64,000 nt of DNA, from assembly GCA_002840645.1 (NCBI GenBank), contig PHBO01000001.1, positions 62,001 through 126,000 of the forward strand, given 5' to 3'. Shown in pieces: positions 8,208 to 16,683 of the stretch (its first letter is position 1; the number at the start of each line of letters is the position of its first letter). The stretch is from Candidatus Cloacimonetes bacterium HGW-Cloacimonetes-3. GTDB lineage: Bacteria; Cloacimonadota; Cloacimonadia; Cloacimonadales; Cloacimonadaceae. The position numbers were made by a program, and so were the translations under genes. The notes under the pieces were generated by a model, which ran no database searches, was not told the origin of the DNA, and saw only the letters and a list, made by a program, of their open reading frames with translations.

Positions 8208-9688
8208 ATCAAGATAATGCTACCCTGATTGAAGCTTTGGAAACTCAAAGAACACATCATTCTCATAATACGAGCGTAAGCCATAAGAGCGATTATGGGC
8301 AATACTTTACACCAAGTGCGGTGGCGTTGTTCATGGCTTCGATGTTTCCCGCTGTTTATGAAACTGATGTAAAATTGTTGGATCCTGGGGCAGGTATCGG
8401 TAGCTTATCATGTGCTTTTGTGTTAAATATGAACCAAAGGGTTCAGGGTGTTAACTACGAGATTGATTGTTACGAAACAGATCACCATGTTTTAGCTAAA
8501 CTGACTAAGAATTTGTACGAATTGTCCTCCATCAATAGGGTTAAGTACACTGTTCTCTTTGAAGATTTTATTGAAGCTGCTGTTGATAGCTTATTGCAAT
8601 TTAACAAACCGCTATATACGCATGTGATAATGAATCCACCTTACAAGAAGATACATAGTAGTTCTAACTGCCGCAAGCAATTGCGATCAGTTGATTTGGA
8701 AATAGTAAACCTATATTCTGCTTTTGTTTCAATGAGTCTTGAATTGTTAAAAAAAGATGGATATCTGGTGGCGATCATTCCCAGAAGTTTTTGTAATGGG
8801 ACATACTATTTACCATTTCGTAAGCACGTATTATCTAATGCTGTAATCAGAAGAATACATCTTTTCGAGTCTAGAAATAGCATATTCAAGAATGATAGTG
8901 TCCTGCAAGAAAACATAATTATCTTGTTGCAGAAAAACGATCTTGTAAAACAGGTAGAGGTTAGTTACTCAAAAGATCAGGTATTAGAGAGTATTAAAAC
9001 CATCCAAGTTGAATATTCCCGGATCGTTGATTTAACCTCTTGGGAATTGATTATAAATATTCCTCAAGAGAATGGATCGACCAACTCGGTTGTAACTTCA
9101 GATTATAGACAAATAGGATGCATGGTATCAACGGGACCAGTGGTAGATTTTAGGAATACTGAATTTATTAGCAGTGAGGTGCCCGGCAAGGAAATACCAC
9201 TAATATACCCACAGAATATTTGCTCATTTATGGTACACTGGCCTAGCCCTACAGGTTTACAAAAATCAATAGAAATCAACACAAACACTCAAAAAATGAT
9301 GTATAAAAATGGGTATTATGTGATTGTGCGTCGGTTTTCATCAAAGGAAGAGAAAAGAAGGATAGTAGCTGCCCTTTACAAACCCGAAGATAATAGTACT
9401 GAGTACATTGCTTTTGAGAATCATTTGAATGTTTTTCATAACAATGGTCAGGGCTTAGAACCGGATGTTGCTTATGGTTTGGTAGCATACTTGAACTCGG
9501 AAGGTTTTGACGAAGAGTTTAGAGTATTTAGTGGGCATACTCAAGTAAATGTTAGTGACCTTAAGAGAATGAAATATCCTACGTTAGAACAACTGAAAAA
9601 GCTTGGACGCACTCTACAAAGTGAGAATTTCAGTTATAAAGTATTCGAGGACATAATAACGGAGGTTTTAAATCATGAATCCAGATAA
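8204..9688 (+). CDS. Type II R-M DNA adenine-N6 methyltransferase (BsuBI/PstI type)
   Basis: 494 residues. The SAM-binding motif I is DPGAGIG (D60) and the catalytic motif IV is NPPY (N144-Y147), with the cofactor domain first and a large C-terminal target-recognition region. This is the layout of gamma-type N6-adenine methylases of BsuBI/PstI/Eco57I-like systems. It would protect host DNA against the endonuclease encoded immediately downstream, whose start overlaps this stop by 14 nt. If both are true PstI relatives the site would be CTGCAG, a prediction by homology. Both genes are visibly AT-richer than their neighbours, suggesting acquisition. The start at 8204 lies in an ATGA overlap with a possible leader ORF. 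Confidence 0.85.
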   Translation: MNQDNATLIEALETQRTHHSHNTSVSHKSDYGQYFTPSAVALFMASMFPAVYETDVKLLDPGAGIGSLSCAFVLNMNQRVQGVNYEIDCYETDHHVLAKLTKNLYELSSINRVKYTVLFEDFIEAAVDSLLQFNKPLYTHVIMNPPYKKIHSSSNCRKQLRSVDLEIVNLYSAFVSMSLELLKKDGYLVAIIPRSFCNGTYYLPFRKHVLSNAVIRRIHLFESRNSIFKNDSVLQENIIILLQKNDLVKQVEVSYSKDQVLESIKTIQVEYSRIVDLTSWELIINIPQENGSTNSVVTSDYRQIGCMVSTGPVVDFRNTEFISSEVPGKEIPLIYPQNICSFMVHWPSPTGLQKSIEINTNTQKMMYKNGYYVIVRRFSSKEEKRRIVAALYKPEDNSTEYIAFENHLNVFHNNGQGLEPDVAYGLVAYLNSEGFDEEFRVFSGHTQVNVSDLKRMKYPTLEQLKKLGRTLQSENFSYKVFEDIITEVLNHESR

Positions 9689-10625
9689 AAAAGCAAAAAA
9701 ACGGATTGATCAGGCTGTTAAGATACTTACTGATTTGGGGATGCCAAAAGGTCAACAAAACAAGAGGACAGGACTTTGCCTATTAGCATTATTAGGACTT
9801 AGACCGGATGTGTCATTTATTGAAGCGCATAATCCTCTGATGGGTATTACGCCTATAATGGATTTTAGTGCGAAACATTATAAAACTCAATACGCACCTA
9901 ATAGTCGTGAAACATTTAGACGGCAAAGCATTCATCAATTAGTTCAAGCGGGTTTAGTTTTATACAATCCTGATGATGACAATCGATCTACAAATAGCCC
10001 TCAAGCAGTTTATCAAATTTCCCCTGAACTACTTGCTCTTGTAAGACAGTTTGATTCAGATAAATGGGAAAGTGCTCTCCTTGAGTTTAGTAAAACAAGA
10101 CAATCATTAGAGGAGAAATACGCTAAATCAAGAAGCATGAATCGTGTTCCTATAATGGTTAACGAAAATGAAATCCACCTAAGTCCAGGGAAACATAACG
10201 AATTAGTTAAAGCAATAATCGAAAAGTTTGCACCAGTATTCTTACATGGGGCGGAGTTGGTATACGTTGGCGATACGCAGAATAAATCCGCTTATGTGAA
10301 TAAGGATTTGGTAAAAACTATAAAGATTCCATTCGATGAGCATAATAAGTTCCCTGATGTAGTGTTTTACATTGTTGAGAAAAAGTGGATTGTCCTGATT
10401 GAGTCTGTTACAAGTCATGGGCCAATGGATAGTAAACGGTATGTTGAATTGTCAGAGATGTTTAATTCTGACAATTATGCCACAGTATACGTCTCTGCAT
10501 TCAAGGAAAGGGCTACCTTTGCAAAATACTCATCATCAATAGCGTGGGAAACAGAAGTGTGGATAGAAGAAAACCCGGAGCATTTGATTCATTACAACGG
10601 TACCAAGTTCTTAGGTCCGTATTAA
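9675..10625 (+). CDS. BsuBI/PstI-family type II restriction endonuclease
   Basis: 316 residues, the usual size for this family. The N-terminal half is a winged-helix-like region (QSIHQLVQAGLVLYNP). The C-terminal half has the family's nuclease signature: FPDVVFYIVEKKWIVLIE followed by SVTSHGP, with D228 and E243 as probable metal ligands and the hallmark (E)xVTSHGP. It cleaves unmodified DNA and is partnered by the overlapping upstream methyltransferase (14-nt overlap, translational coupling likely). The predicted site is CTGCAG by family analogy. CTGCAG occurs several times in this window (for example near 2209), which would need methylation. Confidence 0.88.
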   Translation: MNPDKKAKKRIDQAVKILTDLGMPKGQQNKRTGLCLLALLGLRPDVSFIEAHNPLMGITPIMDFSAKHYKTQYAPNSRETFRRQSIHQLVQAGLVLYNPDDDNRSTNSPQAVYQISPELLALVRQFDSDKWESALLEFSKTRQSLEEKYAKSRSMNRVPIMVNENEIHLSPGKHNELVKAIIEKFAPVFLHGAELVYVGDTQNKSAYVNKDLVKTIKIPFDEHNKFPDVVFYIVEKKWIVLIESVTSHGPMDSKRYVELSEMFNSDNYATVYVSAFKERATFAKYSSSIAWETEVWIEENPEHLIHYNGTKFLGPY

Positions 10626-10699
10626 ATTGATTACATATCAATGATAGAAATTGCACAAGAATGCTATTTAGCGCTTTGGAAAGCACTAATGGAGAATGA

Positions 10700-12257
10700 A
10701 TGGAGCCCAACAGAAGCATATATGTATTTGTAATCCTATGCACGCTTGCGCTAACTTTACTTGTTACATCCGGCTGTGCCCGGATCAACAACAAGGCTAA
10801 CCTACAAGCCAAGGAAGGTACTATGCCAAATAGCAACATCTATCAGCAGGATTTTGATTTCTTTGTTTCCACCTTAAAGGATTCTCACCCCAATATTAAA
10901 GCCAATATGCCGGATTATGACAAGGTGGCGGCTGAGCTGCGGGCAGAGCTTGCCACTGAGACGGATGCAGCGGCATTTGAGGCAAAGCTGCGGCAGTTTT
11001 CGCATAAACTGGGTGATGGACATACCGGTGTTTGGAGCCATCAGGGGAAGAAACAGAAACTTTATCCGATATCAGTTGGCTGGTTTGAGCAGGGTTGGTA
11101 TGTATGCGGTATAGACAGTTTGCATGCAGATGCCTTGGGCAGCAGGATAATCAGCATTAATGGTATGGATGCTGATAAGCTAATGACAACTCTGATGAGC
11201 CTGGTTTACGGAGAGAACATCTATTGGTTTCGCGTTCGTGTGGACAGGATGCTGCAGCTTGCCGGCAACCTACAGCTTCTTGGCCTAGCGGCGGAGGACA
11301 ATGCCTTGCATTTGAAGCTGGAAAAAGACGGCAAGCAAAGCAATACATCCTTACAGGAAACTGATAAGGGTGGGTATGTATATCCCCCAAGAACCGGTAT
11401 CACTAATTATGATCCTAAGCCATATTGGGGAAAGATTTTACCCGAGGACAGCACCTTTTATCTGCAGTTCAACGAGTTTGGTGATGCGGTGGGGGACAAG
11501 GATAAGCCTTTTGGAGATTGGATAGCCTTTCTGGATAAGAGCTTTGCCACGATAGACAGCCTTAAACTTAAGAAACTTAGTGATTGATCTGCGTGGTAAC
11601 ACAGGAGGTAATTCTACTCTGGGCGATATCCTGCTTAGCTATTGTGCCTTGCCCGATTCTATCTATTATTACTCTGCCGATGTGTGTATCTGCGAGCTGT
11701 ATCTTAAAAACTATCAGGTTAATATGGAAGATGTGAAGAAGAGCTTGGCAATAGAAAGGGGAATAATCCTGGAAGACGTAACTCTGCCCTATGTAATTAA
11801 AAGCGTGGGAGATAAGCCTGTGAAAGCCACCTCTGAATATATGAATTACTGGAAAGCAAACAACGGGAAGGAAACTGAGCCAAGAGAACCCAGAAAGCCG
11901 TTTGACGGCAAGATAATCCTGCTTATCGGGAGCAATACATTTAGCTCAGCTTCGGATTTTGCCACTATCTGCAAGGATAACGGCTTAGCGATTATCTATG
12001 GAACCCCAACGGGTGGGCAGCCTTCCTGTTATGGAGATATCTTAAGCTTTACTTTGCCTAATACAGGCTTGAAGTGTGGGGTGTCCTACAAGTATTTCCG
12101 CAGGCCGGATTTTCGCAAAGATCCGGAAGATGCCCTGTATCCTGATGTGTTCCTGGCGCTGGATCCCGATAGTCACTTTAAGGGTAAGGATATCCTGTGG
12201 GAAAGGGTGTTGCAGGATATCCGCACTGATAAAGTGCCGGATATTGCTGCGAGATAA
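10700..12257 (+). pseudogene. S41-family peptidase lipoprotein interrupted by a frameshift
   Basis: Two adjacent frames (10700-11587 and 11580-12257) together form one S41/tail-specific-protease-like protein of about 520 residues. The first part has a lipoprotein signal (LLVTSGC) and a TSP-like N-terminal region (HKLGDGHTGVW). The second has the core IDLRGNTGGN and the nucleophile region NTFSSASDF. The frame breaks at CTT-AGT-GAT-TGA (~11576-11587); skipping one A restores KKL-VIDLRGN. The canonical catalytic Lys motif GKTFGKG is replaced by GTPTGGQP, so the active site may differ. Either a real single-base insertion, a sequencing error or +1 frameshifting (CTTAG resembles known +1 sites). 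A GGAG 5 nt before the ATG supports the start. Confidence 0.75.
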
Positions 12258-12412
12258 GCTCTCTCAGGAATGCAGCTCGTTAAATAATTTTCACGTTATA
12301 TAAGAAATTAATATCTTGACGAGAAATCACATTATATTAGTGGTGGTATAGGTAGATGTAATTGCATTTAGCAATTGCCATAAAACCTGATATCCCTTAC
12401 AAAGGAGTTACT

Positions 12413-12940
12413 ATGACAAACAAGAATTCAAGCCCTAAAGCAAAGAAGCTGAAACAGATATTAATCATAATTCTCATCGTGATAGTATTGGTATTAATTG
12501 GCATTTTTGTTCCGCGTTACAATCGCTATATGAAGAGCAAACGTTCTGCTGAGGCAATTGCCGCTCTGGACGCAATCCGCAAGGTGGCGGACGTGTATAT
12601 TCAAACTAACGGCAGTATGGAAGGTTTTACCTTAGCCAATGCCATTGGCGAAGCTAACCTTAGCAAGAAAACCATCAAGAACTGGAAACTACTGTTTGTG
12701 TGGAAGACACCGGAAGAGTATAACCGTGAGCTTTCCGAAAAGCTGAAAATATCTCCTACTGCGGATTATGTTCCCATGGTGCTGTATAAAGTAGTGATTG
12801 CCATTGCAACCAAAGATAATTCTGCCGGAGAAGGCAAGAAAGTTTGGTATGACGGCATCGGCTTTGTATATCATGGCTATGGTGTGGATGACCTGGTGGA
12901 ACCGGATTGGACAAACCTTTTCCCGGACAGGTATAAATAA
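12413..12940 (+). CDS. Pilin-like single-pass membrane protein
   Basis: 175 residues from ATG 12413, chosen because AAAGGAG lies 5 nt upstream; a TTG further up lacks a ribosome site. A short basic N-terminus (KAKKLKQ) leads into a very hydrophobic helix (about 15-33), then PRYNRYMKSKRSAEAIAALD and VADVYIQTNG. That closely follows the post-membrane helix of type IV pilins (PxYxxYxxxxxxxEAxxAL...YxxxxG). The prepilin cleavage site and Glu5 are missing. Like the gene at 3925, it seems a pilin-fold protein with a non-canonical membrane anchor. It is followed after 37 nt by the PspC gene. Confidence 0.65.
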   Translation: MTNKNSSPKAKKLKQILIIILIVIVLVLIGIFVPRYNRYMKSKRSAEAIAALDAIRKVADVYIQTNGSMEGFTLANAIGEANLSKKTIKNWKLLFVWKTPEEYNRELSEKLKISPTADYVPMVLYKVVIAIATKDNSAGEGKKVWYDGIGFVYHGYGVDDLVEPDWTNLFPDRYK

Positions 12941-12977
12941 AGTCTATTAACCCTAAAGCAACTGACAAGGAGGAATA

Positions 12978-13373
12978 ATGCAATTACATCGCTCTGAAAG
13001 AGACAAGGTTATTGGCGGCGTATGTGGAGGTTTGGCAGAATCGCTTTCCATCGAAACTGTTTACATTCGTCTCGCTTTCTTGCTTTTTGCTATTTATGCC
13101 GGAAATGGCTTGTTAGTATATCTGATACTATGGATAGTGCTTCCACGTATGGAAGCGGGAGACAACGACGTAAGATATCACAGGCTGTATCGCCCCCGTA
13201 CGGACAGGATGATTGGAGGTGTTTGCAGTGGTATTGCTAACGCTGTACATACAGATGCTTCTATCGTCAGGCTGATATTTATTGCCATGACTGTTCTGGG
13301 GGGCGGAGGAATAGTGGTGTATCTGCTGTTATGGCTGGTGATACCACTTGAACCGGAAGGTTTTGAACTGTAA
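12978..13373 (+). CDS. Double PspC-domain membrane protein
   Basis: 131 residues made of two tandem PspC domains: the motifs DKVIGGVCGGLAE and DRMIGGVCSGIAN each start a unit of about 60 residues ending in a transmembrane segment (LVYLILWIVLP; VVYLLLWLVIP). PspC proteins sit in the inner membrane and take part in envelope-stress (phage-shock) signalling. AGGAGG 6 nt before the ATG gives a strong start. No pspA or pspB relative is visible nearby, so the role is inferred from the domain only. The next gene, a histidine kinase, follows after 45 nt. Confidence 0.85.
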   Translation: MQLHRSERDKVIGGVCGGLAESLSIETVYIRLAFLLFAIYAGNGLLVYLILWIVLPRMEAGDNDVRYHRLYRPRTDRMIGGVCSGIANAVHTDASIVRLIFIAMTVLGGGGIVVYLLLWLVIPLEPEGFEL

Positions 13374-13418
13374 TTTGTAGCTGGTGCTGGTTCATAAAAC
13401 ACCAACACCCGGAGTAAT

Positions 13419-15356
13419 ATGAAGAAAAAGCTAATAATCTCAAGGGTTACCAAGACCTTGGAAGTATGTGAAAAACTGAACGAACTGGACAGAACCCAGA
13501 TTGCCGGTTTAGTTAAAGATATCACTGATATCCTGGATTGTGATGCATCAGATATGGAGCGGGAAGAAAGAATCAAGCTTCATTTAGGCTTGGCAGATGC
13601 TAATGCGAAAATAGGCGAATATGAGAAAGCTGAATCTGAATATCAAAAAGTGTATGAGATTAGTAGCAAATTAGAAGATCAGCCCTACAAGATAAAATCA
13701 GTAAACGGGAAATGTGTAATCAGGGCAATTCATTCGGACTTCATTAGCGCTATTGAGGGATGGAAAGCCCTGCTGAATGAAGTGACCGATATCAAGGTTC
13801 AGGCAGATATTTATAACAATCTGGGGATATCATATTCTATGACAGATAGTTACCAGGAGGCATTAAAATGTCAATACCAGTGCTTGAAGATAGATGAGGA
13901 ATCAGGCAATGAGCTTCAAATTGCCACTGGCTACTTTAATCTGGCAAGCACATATATGAAACTGAAGCAAATGGATAAATCTCTGGAATTGTATAACAAA
14001 GCAGTTCAAATATTTGAGCAGGAGAATCAGCAACGGTATCTGTCATTTGCCTTTAGTAACCTAAGCATGGTATTCACAGAATTGCAAGATTTTGACCAAG
14101 CTATCAGTTATGCAAACCGCTCTTTAGAACTAAAACAGTATTTTGCCAATGATCTGGAGATAGGCAACACCTATGCTAACATAGGGAGCATACTAATAAG
14201 CCAAAAGAACTATGCCCAAGCACTTGAGTACTACAATAAAGCTCAAGCAATATTTGAAAACGGAGAGGATAAAATTGCTTTCGCTGAGCTTTGGGTAAAA
14301 TTCGCCAACCTATACTTCGAAACAGAAGATTGGGCTTTAGCAGAGGAATATGCTCTGAGAGGATTTGAACTGGCAACCGGGATTGATTCCCCGCATATAA
14401 TTCTGGAAGTAAGCTTGTTCTTGGGTAAATTGTATGCGCAGCAAATGAAGTTCGAGCTTGCTTTTAAATATCTACAAATACATCTGGAAACACATGCAAA
14501 GATATTTGAAGATAATCCCAAGATAATGATAGCCCAGTCTGAAGCGGATTATTATCGTAAAAAGACCGAAGAACAAGCTGAGATTTATTATCAAAAAAAC
14601 ATCGAACTTACCGAAATGAACAGGATTATCTCGAAGCAAACTAAGCTGTTGCAAATTGCCAATAACGAAATGGAAGAATCCAATATCCTGATGCGAAAGC
14701 TCTTTTCTGTGATCGGGCACGACATACGTGGTCCCGTGCAAACTGCAGTTTCTGTTCTGAATCTGTTGATGACTAATGAACTGCCTAAAGAAGATTATGA
14801 TAGCTTGCTGTTCGAAGTAACTGTCTCACTAAAGAAAACAGGGAACTTGTTGAATGACTTACTGGCTTCGAGCAGAGATAACCAACAGACCAGTGAAGCC
14901 AAGAACTCGCTTGTAAACATCGTCCCAGTTATCACTGATTGTCTTAATATGTACAGAAGCTCTGCTTCGCTTAAATCCCTTAAACTATCCTATCAGGGCA
15001 AAGACGAAGTAATCGCTATGACGAATGCCAATTACCTGCACACGGTAATAAGAAATTTGGTTCATAATGCCGTAAAATTCACACCGGAAAGAGGTTCGGT
15101 TACAGTCCGAACCCGTACAACAAAATCCAAAATACTGATAGATGTGATTGATACAGGTATCGGGATATCCAAAAGCGAAATAAAGAACTTAGTGTCTGGG
15201 AATGCAGCAGCAGTTAGCTCTGTAAACTCGATGGCGGGTAGGGGCTTCGGTCTGGGGTTATGCATTAGCTACCTCAAACAGCTACATGGTGATTTGAAGA
15301 TAGTATCCCAACCAAACCAAGGCTCAAGATTTACTATCGCTTTAGAGAGGATGTAA
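13419..15356 (+). CDS. Cytoplasmic TPR-containing sensor histidine kinase
   Basis: 645 residues without signal peptide or membrane segment. About 370 residues of TPR repeats (for example AEYEKAESEYQKVYE-like units) are followed by a coiled-coil linker rich in Glu/Asn and a HisKA domain with the H-box VIGHDIRGPVQ (His434). The HATPase_c domain shows the N box (VIRNLVHNAVKFTPERG), G1 (DTGIGIS) and G2 (GRGFGLGLCI) motifs, so it should be a working kinase. No response regulator is encoded within the window, making it an orphan. It is preceded by GGAG 5 nt before the ATG. Confidence 0.85.
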   Translation: MKKKLIISRVTKTLEVCEKLNELDRTQIAGLVKDITDILDCDASDMEREERIKLHLGLADANAKIGEYEKAESEYQKVYEISSKLEDQPYKIKSVNGKCVIRAIHSDFISAIEGWKALLNEVTDIKVQADIYNNLGISYSMTDSYQEALKCQYQCLKIDEESGNELQIATGYFNLASTYMKLKQMDKSLELYNKAVQIFEQENQQRYLSFAFSNLSMVFTELQDFDQAISYANRSLELKQYFANDLEIGNTYANIGSILISQKNYAQALEYYNKAQAIFENGEDKIAFAELWVKFANLYFETEDWALAEEYALRGFELATGIDSPHIILEVSLFLGKLYAQQMKFELAFKYLQIHLETHAKIFEDNPKIMIAQSEADYYRKKTEEQAEIYYQKNIELTEMNRIISKQTKLLQIANNEMEESNILMRKLFSVIGHDIRGPVQTAVSVLNLLMTNELPKEDYDSLLFEVTVSLKKTGNLLNDLLASSRDNQQTSEAKNSLVNIVPVITDCLNMYRSSASLKSLKLSYQGKDEVIAMTNANYLHTVIRNLVHNAVKFTPERGSVTVRTRTTKSKILIDVIDTGIGISKSEIKNLVSGNAAAVSSVNSMAGRGFGLGLCISYLKQLHGDLKIVSQPNQGSRFTIALERM

Positions 15357-15413
15357 CCAAATTTTGATACCGTCAGATTACTTTTACGCTGCATATGCCC
15401 GCTTGGAGGCTTA

Positions 15414-16196
15414 ATGCTTGTCAGAGATATTACTGAAACCGATTTGCCAATGTATTATTGTTGTCTGGAAAGCTATGCAGACGTCCTTAAGCAAGGCACG
15501 GCTTTGAAGCAGAAGTGGTACAACCAGATGAAAGTCAAAGGGCTGAGGGTTAAGCTCGCCGTTGATGACGATGGGACAGTGGCAGGCATGATACAATACA
15601 TCCCAGTAGAGCATACGAACATCACAGGTAAGGACATGTATTATATCTATTGTATCTGGGTGCACGGGCATAAACAGGGAATAGGTAACCGTCAGAAGCG
15701 GGGAATGGGCAAAGCACTGCTCAAGGCTGCTGAAAACGACGCAATGGAAAACGGAGCTAAAGGCATTATCGCTTGGGGCTTAAGAATCCCGGTGTGGATG
15801 AAGGCTGCCTGGTTCCGCAAGCAAGGCTTCATCTCTGCTGATAAACAAGGCATGTTGGCTTTAATGTATAAGCCCTTTACTACCGGTACGCAGAAGCCCT
15901 CTTTCCCGAAGCAAGCTAAAAAACCTGATATCGGAAAGGACAAGGTAATCCTTTCTGATTTCGTATGCGGATGGTGTTCCTCTACCAATGTAACCCATGC
16001 TAATGCAGTAAAGCTTGCTGCAGAGTTACCGGATAAAGTGGAACTGGTAACTTACGATACCAACGATAGAGATGTTCAGGCTGAATGGGGGATAGGTGAG
16101 GGTCTATTCATCAATGGCAAAGAGGTGCGAAGTGCTCCTCCGCTTGCATATGACGAGCTGAAACGAAAAGTGGAGCGAAGTTTCAGCCGCTTGTAA
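15414..16196 (+). CDS. GNAT acetyltransferase fused to a YoaP-like thioredoxin-fold domain
   Basis: 260 residues. The first ~150 carry a GNAT fold (IYCIWVHGHKQ, then RGMGKALLKAAENDA as the acetyl-CoA loop, then AAWFRKQGF). The last ~80 have a thioredoxin-like strand-turn with a Cys pair (SDFVCGWCSSTN) and ending LFINGKEVRSAPPLAYDEL, as in YoaP-type C-terminal domains. The family's substrate is not known; the CxxC-like turn suggests thiol chemistry or metal binding. GGAGG lies just before the ATG. It is the last gene before a ~215-bp gap holding a promoter for the next operon. Confidence 0.75.
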   Translation: MLVRDITETDLPMYYCCLESYADVLKQGTALKQKWYNQMKVKGLRVKLAVDDDGTVAGMIQYIPVEHTNITGKDMYYIYCIWVHGHKQGIGNRQKRGMGKALLKAAENDAMENGAKGIIAWGLRIPVWMKAAWFRKQGFISADKQGMLALMYKPFTTGTQKPSFPKQAKKPDIGKDKVILSDFVCGWCSSTNVTHANAVKLAAELPDKVELVTYDTNDRDVQAEWGIGEGLFINGKEVRSAPPLAYDELKRKVERSFSRL

Positions 16197-16358
16197 CGTA
16201 GCTGATGTAAGGGATTACAGAGCACGTGATGCAATTACATTTGCTAAATTCACTTCTCAATCAATCAAGGGCTTATTGCACTCTATAAATCAATTCGTCA
16301 GCCCCCAGAGTCCCATTACATACTGAACCATAGAAAGCAATCTCACAAAAACCATTCC

Positions 16359-16387
16359 TTGACAAATATCGGCATTCCAATTATGAA
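16359..16387 (+). promoter_or_regulatory. Promoter for the acylphosphatase-to-kinase gene string
   Basis: TTGACA (16359-16364), a 17-bp spacer and TATGAA (16382-16387) lie about 26 nt before the acylphosphatase ATG. This is the only promoter-like pair I see upstream of a ten-gene run that continues to 27063. Confidence 0.5.
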
Positions 16388-16413
16388 GAACAAATACTCT
16401 AAAGGTGTGTCAG

Positions 16414-16683
16414 ATGCCAACTTGGGAATTTTACGCCCGTGGAAGAGTGCAGGGAGTTGGATTTCGTTGGCTGGTTCAACGGATTGCGATTCAGCATGGA
16501 ATTCACGGATATGTCCGCAATCTTTCCGATGGCTCGGTGTATATTCTTGCCGAGGCGGAAGAGCACGTTTTGGAGAGCTTTCAGCTTGCAGTAGCTGCGG
16601 GTAATGGAGTTATCCGGGTGGATGATTTGGAAGTTTATAAATTAAGTTCAGCAAAGAAGTATCATGAGTTTGAAATTAAATAG
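16414..16683 (+). CDS. acyP: Acylphosphatase
   Basis: 89 residues from ATG 16414, the usual acylphosphatase length. The phosphate-binding loop GRVQGVGFRW with the catalytic Arg and the catalytic Asn in GYVRNLSDGSV are both present. It hydrolyses acyl-phosphates such as acetyl- or butyryl-phosphate in the cytoplasm, which fits a phosphate butyryltransferase three genes downstream. A GTG 9 nt upstream is a less likely alternative start. The stop lies 20 nt inside the next gene. Confidence 0.9.
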   Translation: MPTWEFYARGRVQGVGFRWLVQRIAIQHGIHGYVRNLSDGSVYILAEAEEHVLESFQLAVAAGNGVIRVDDLEVYKLSSAKKYHEFEIK

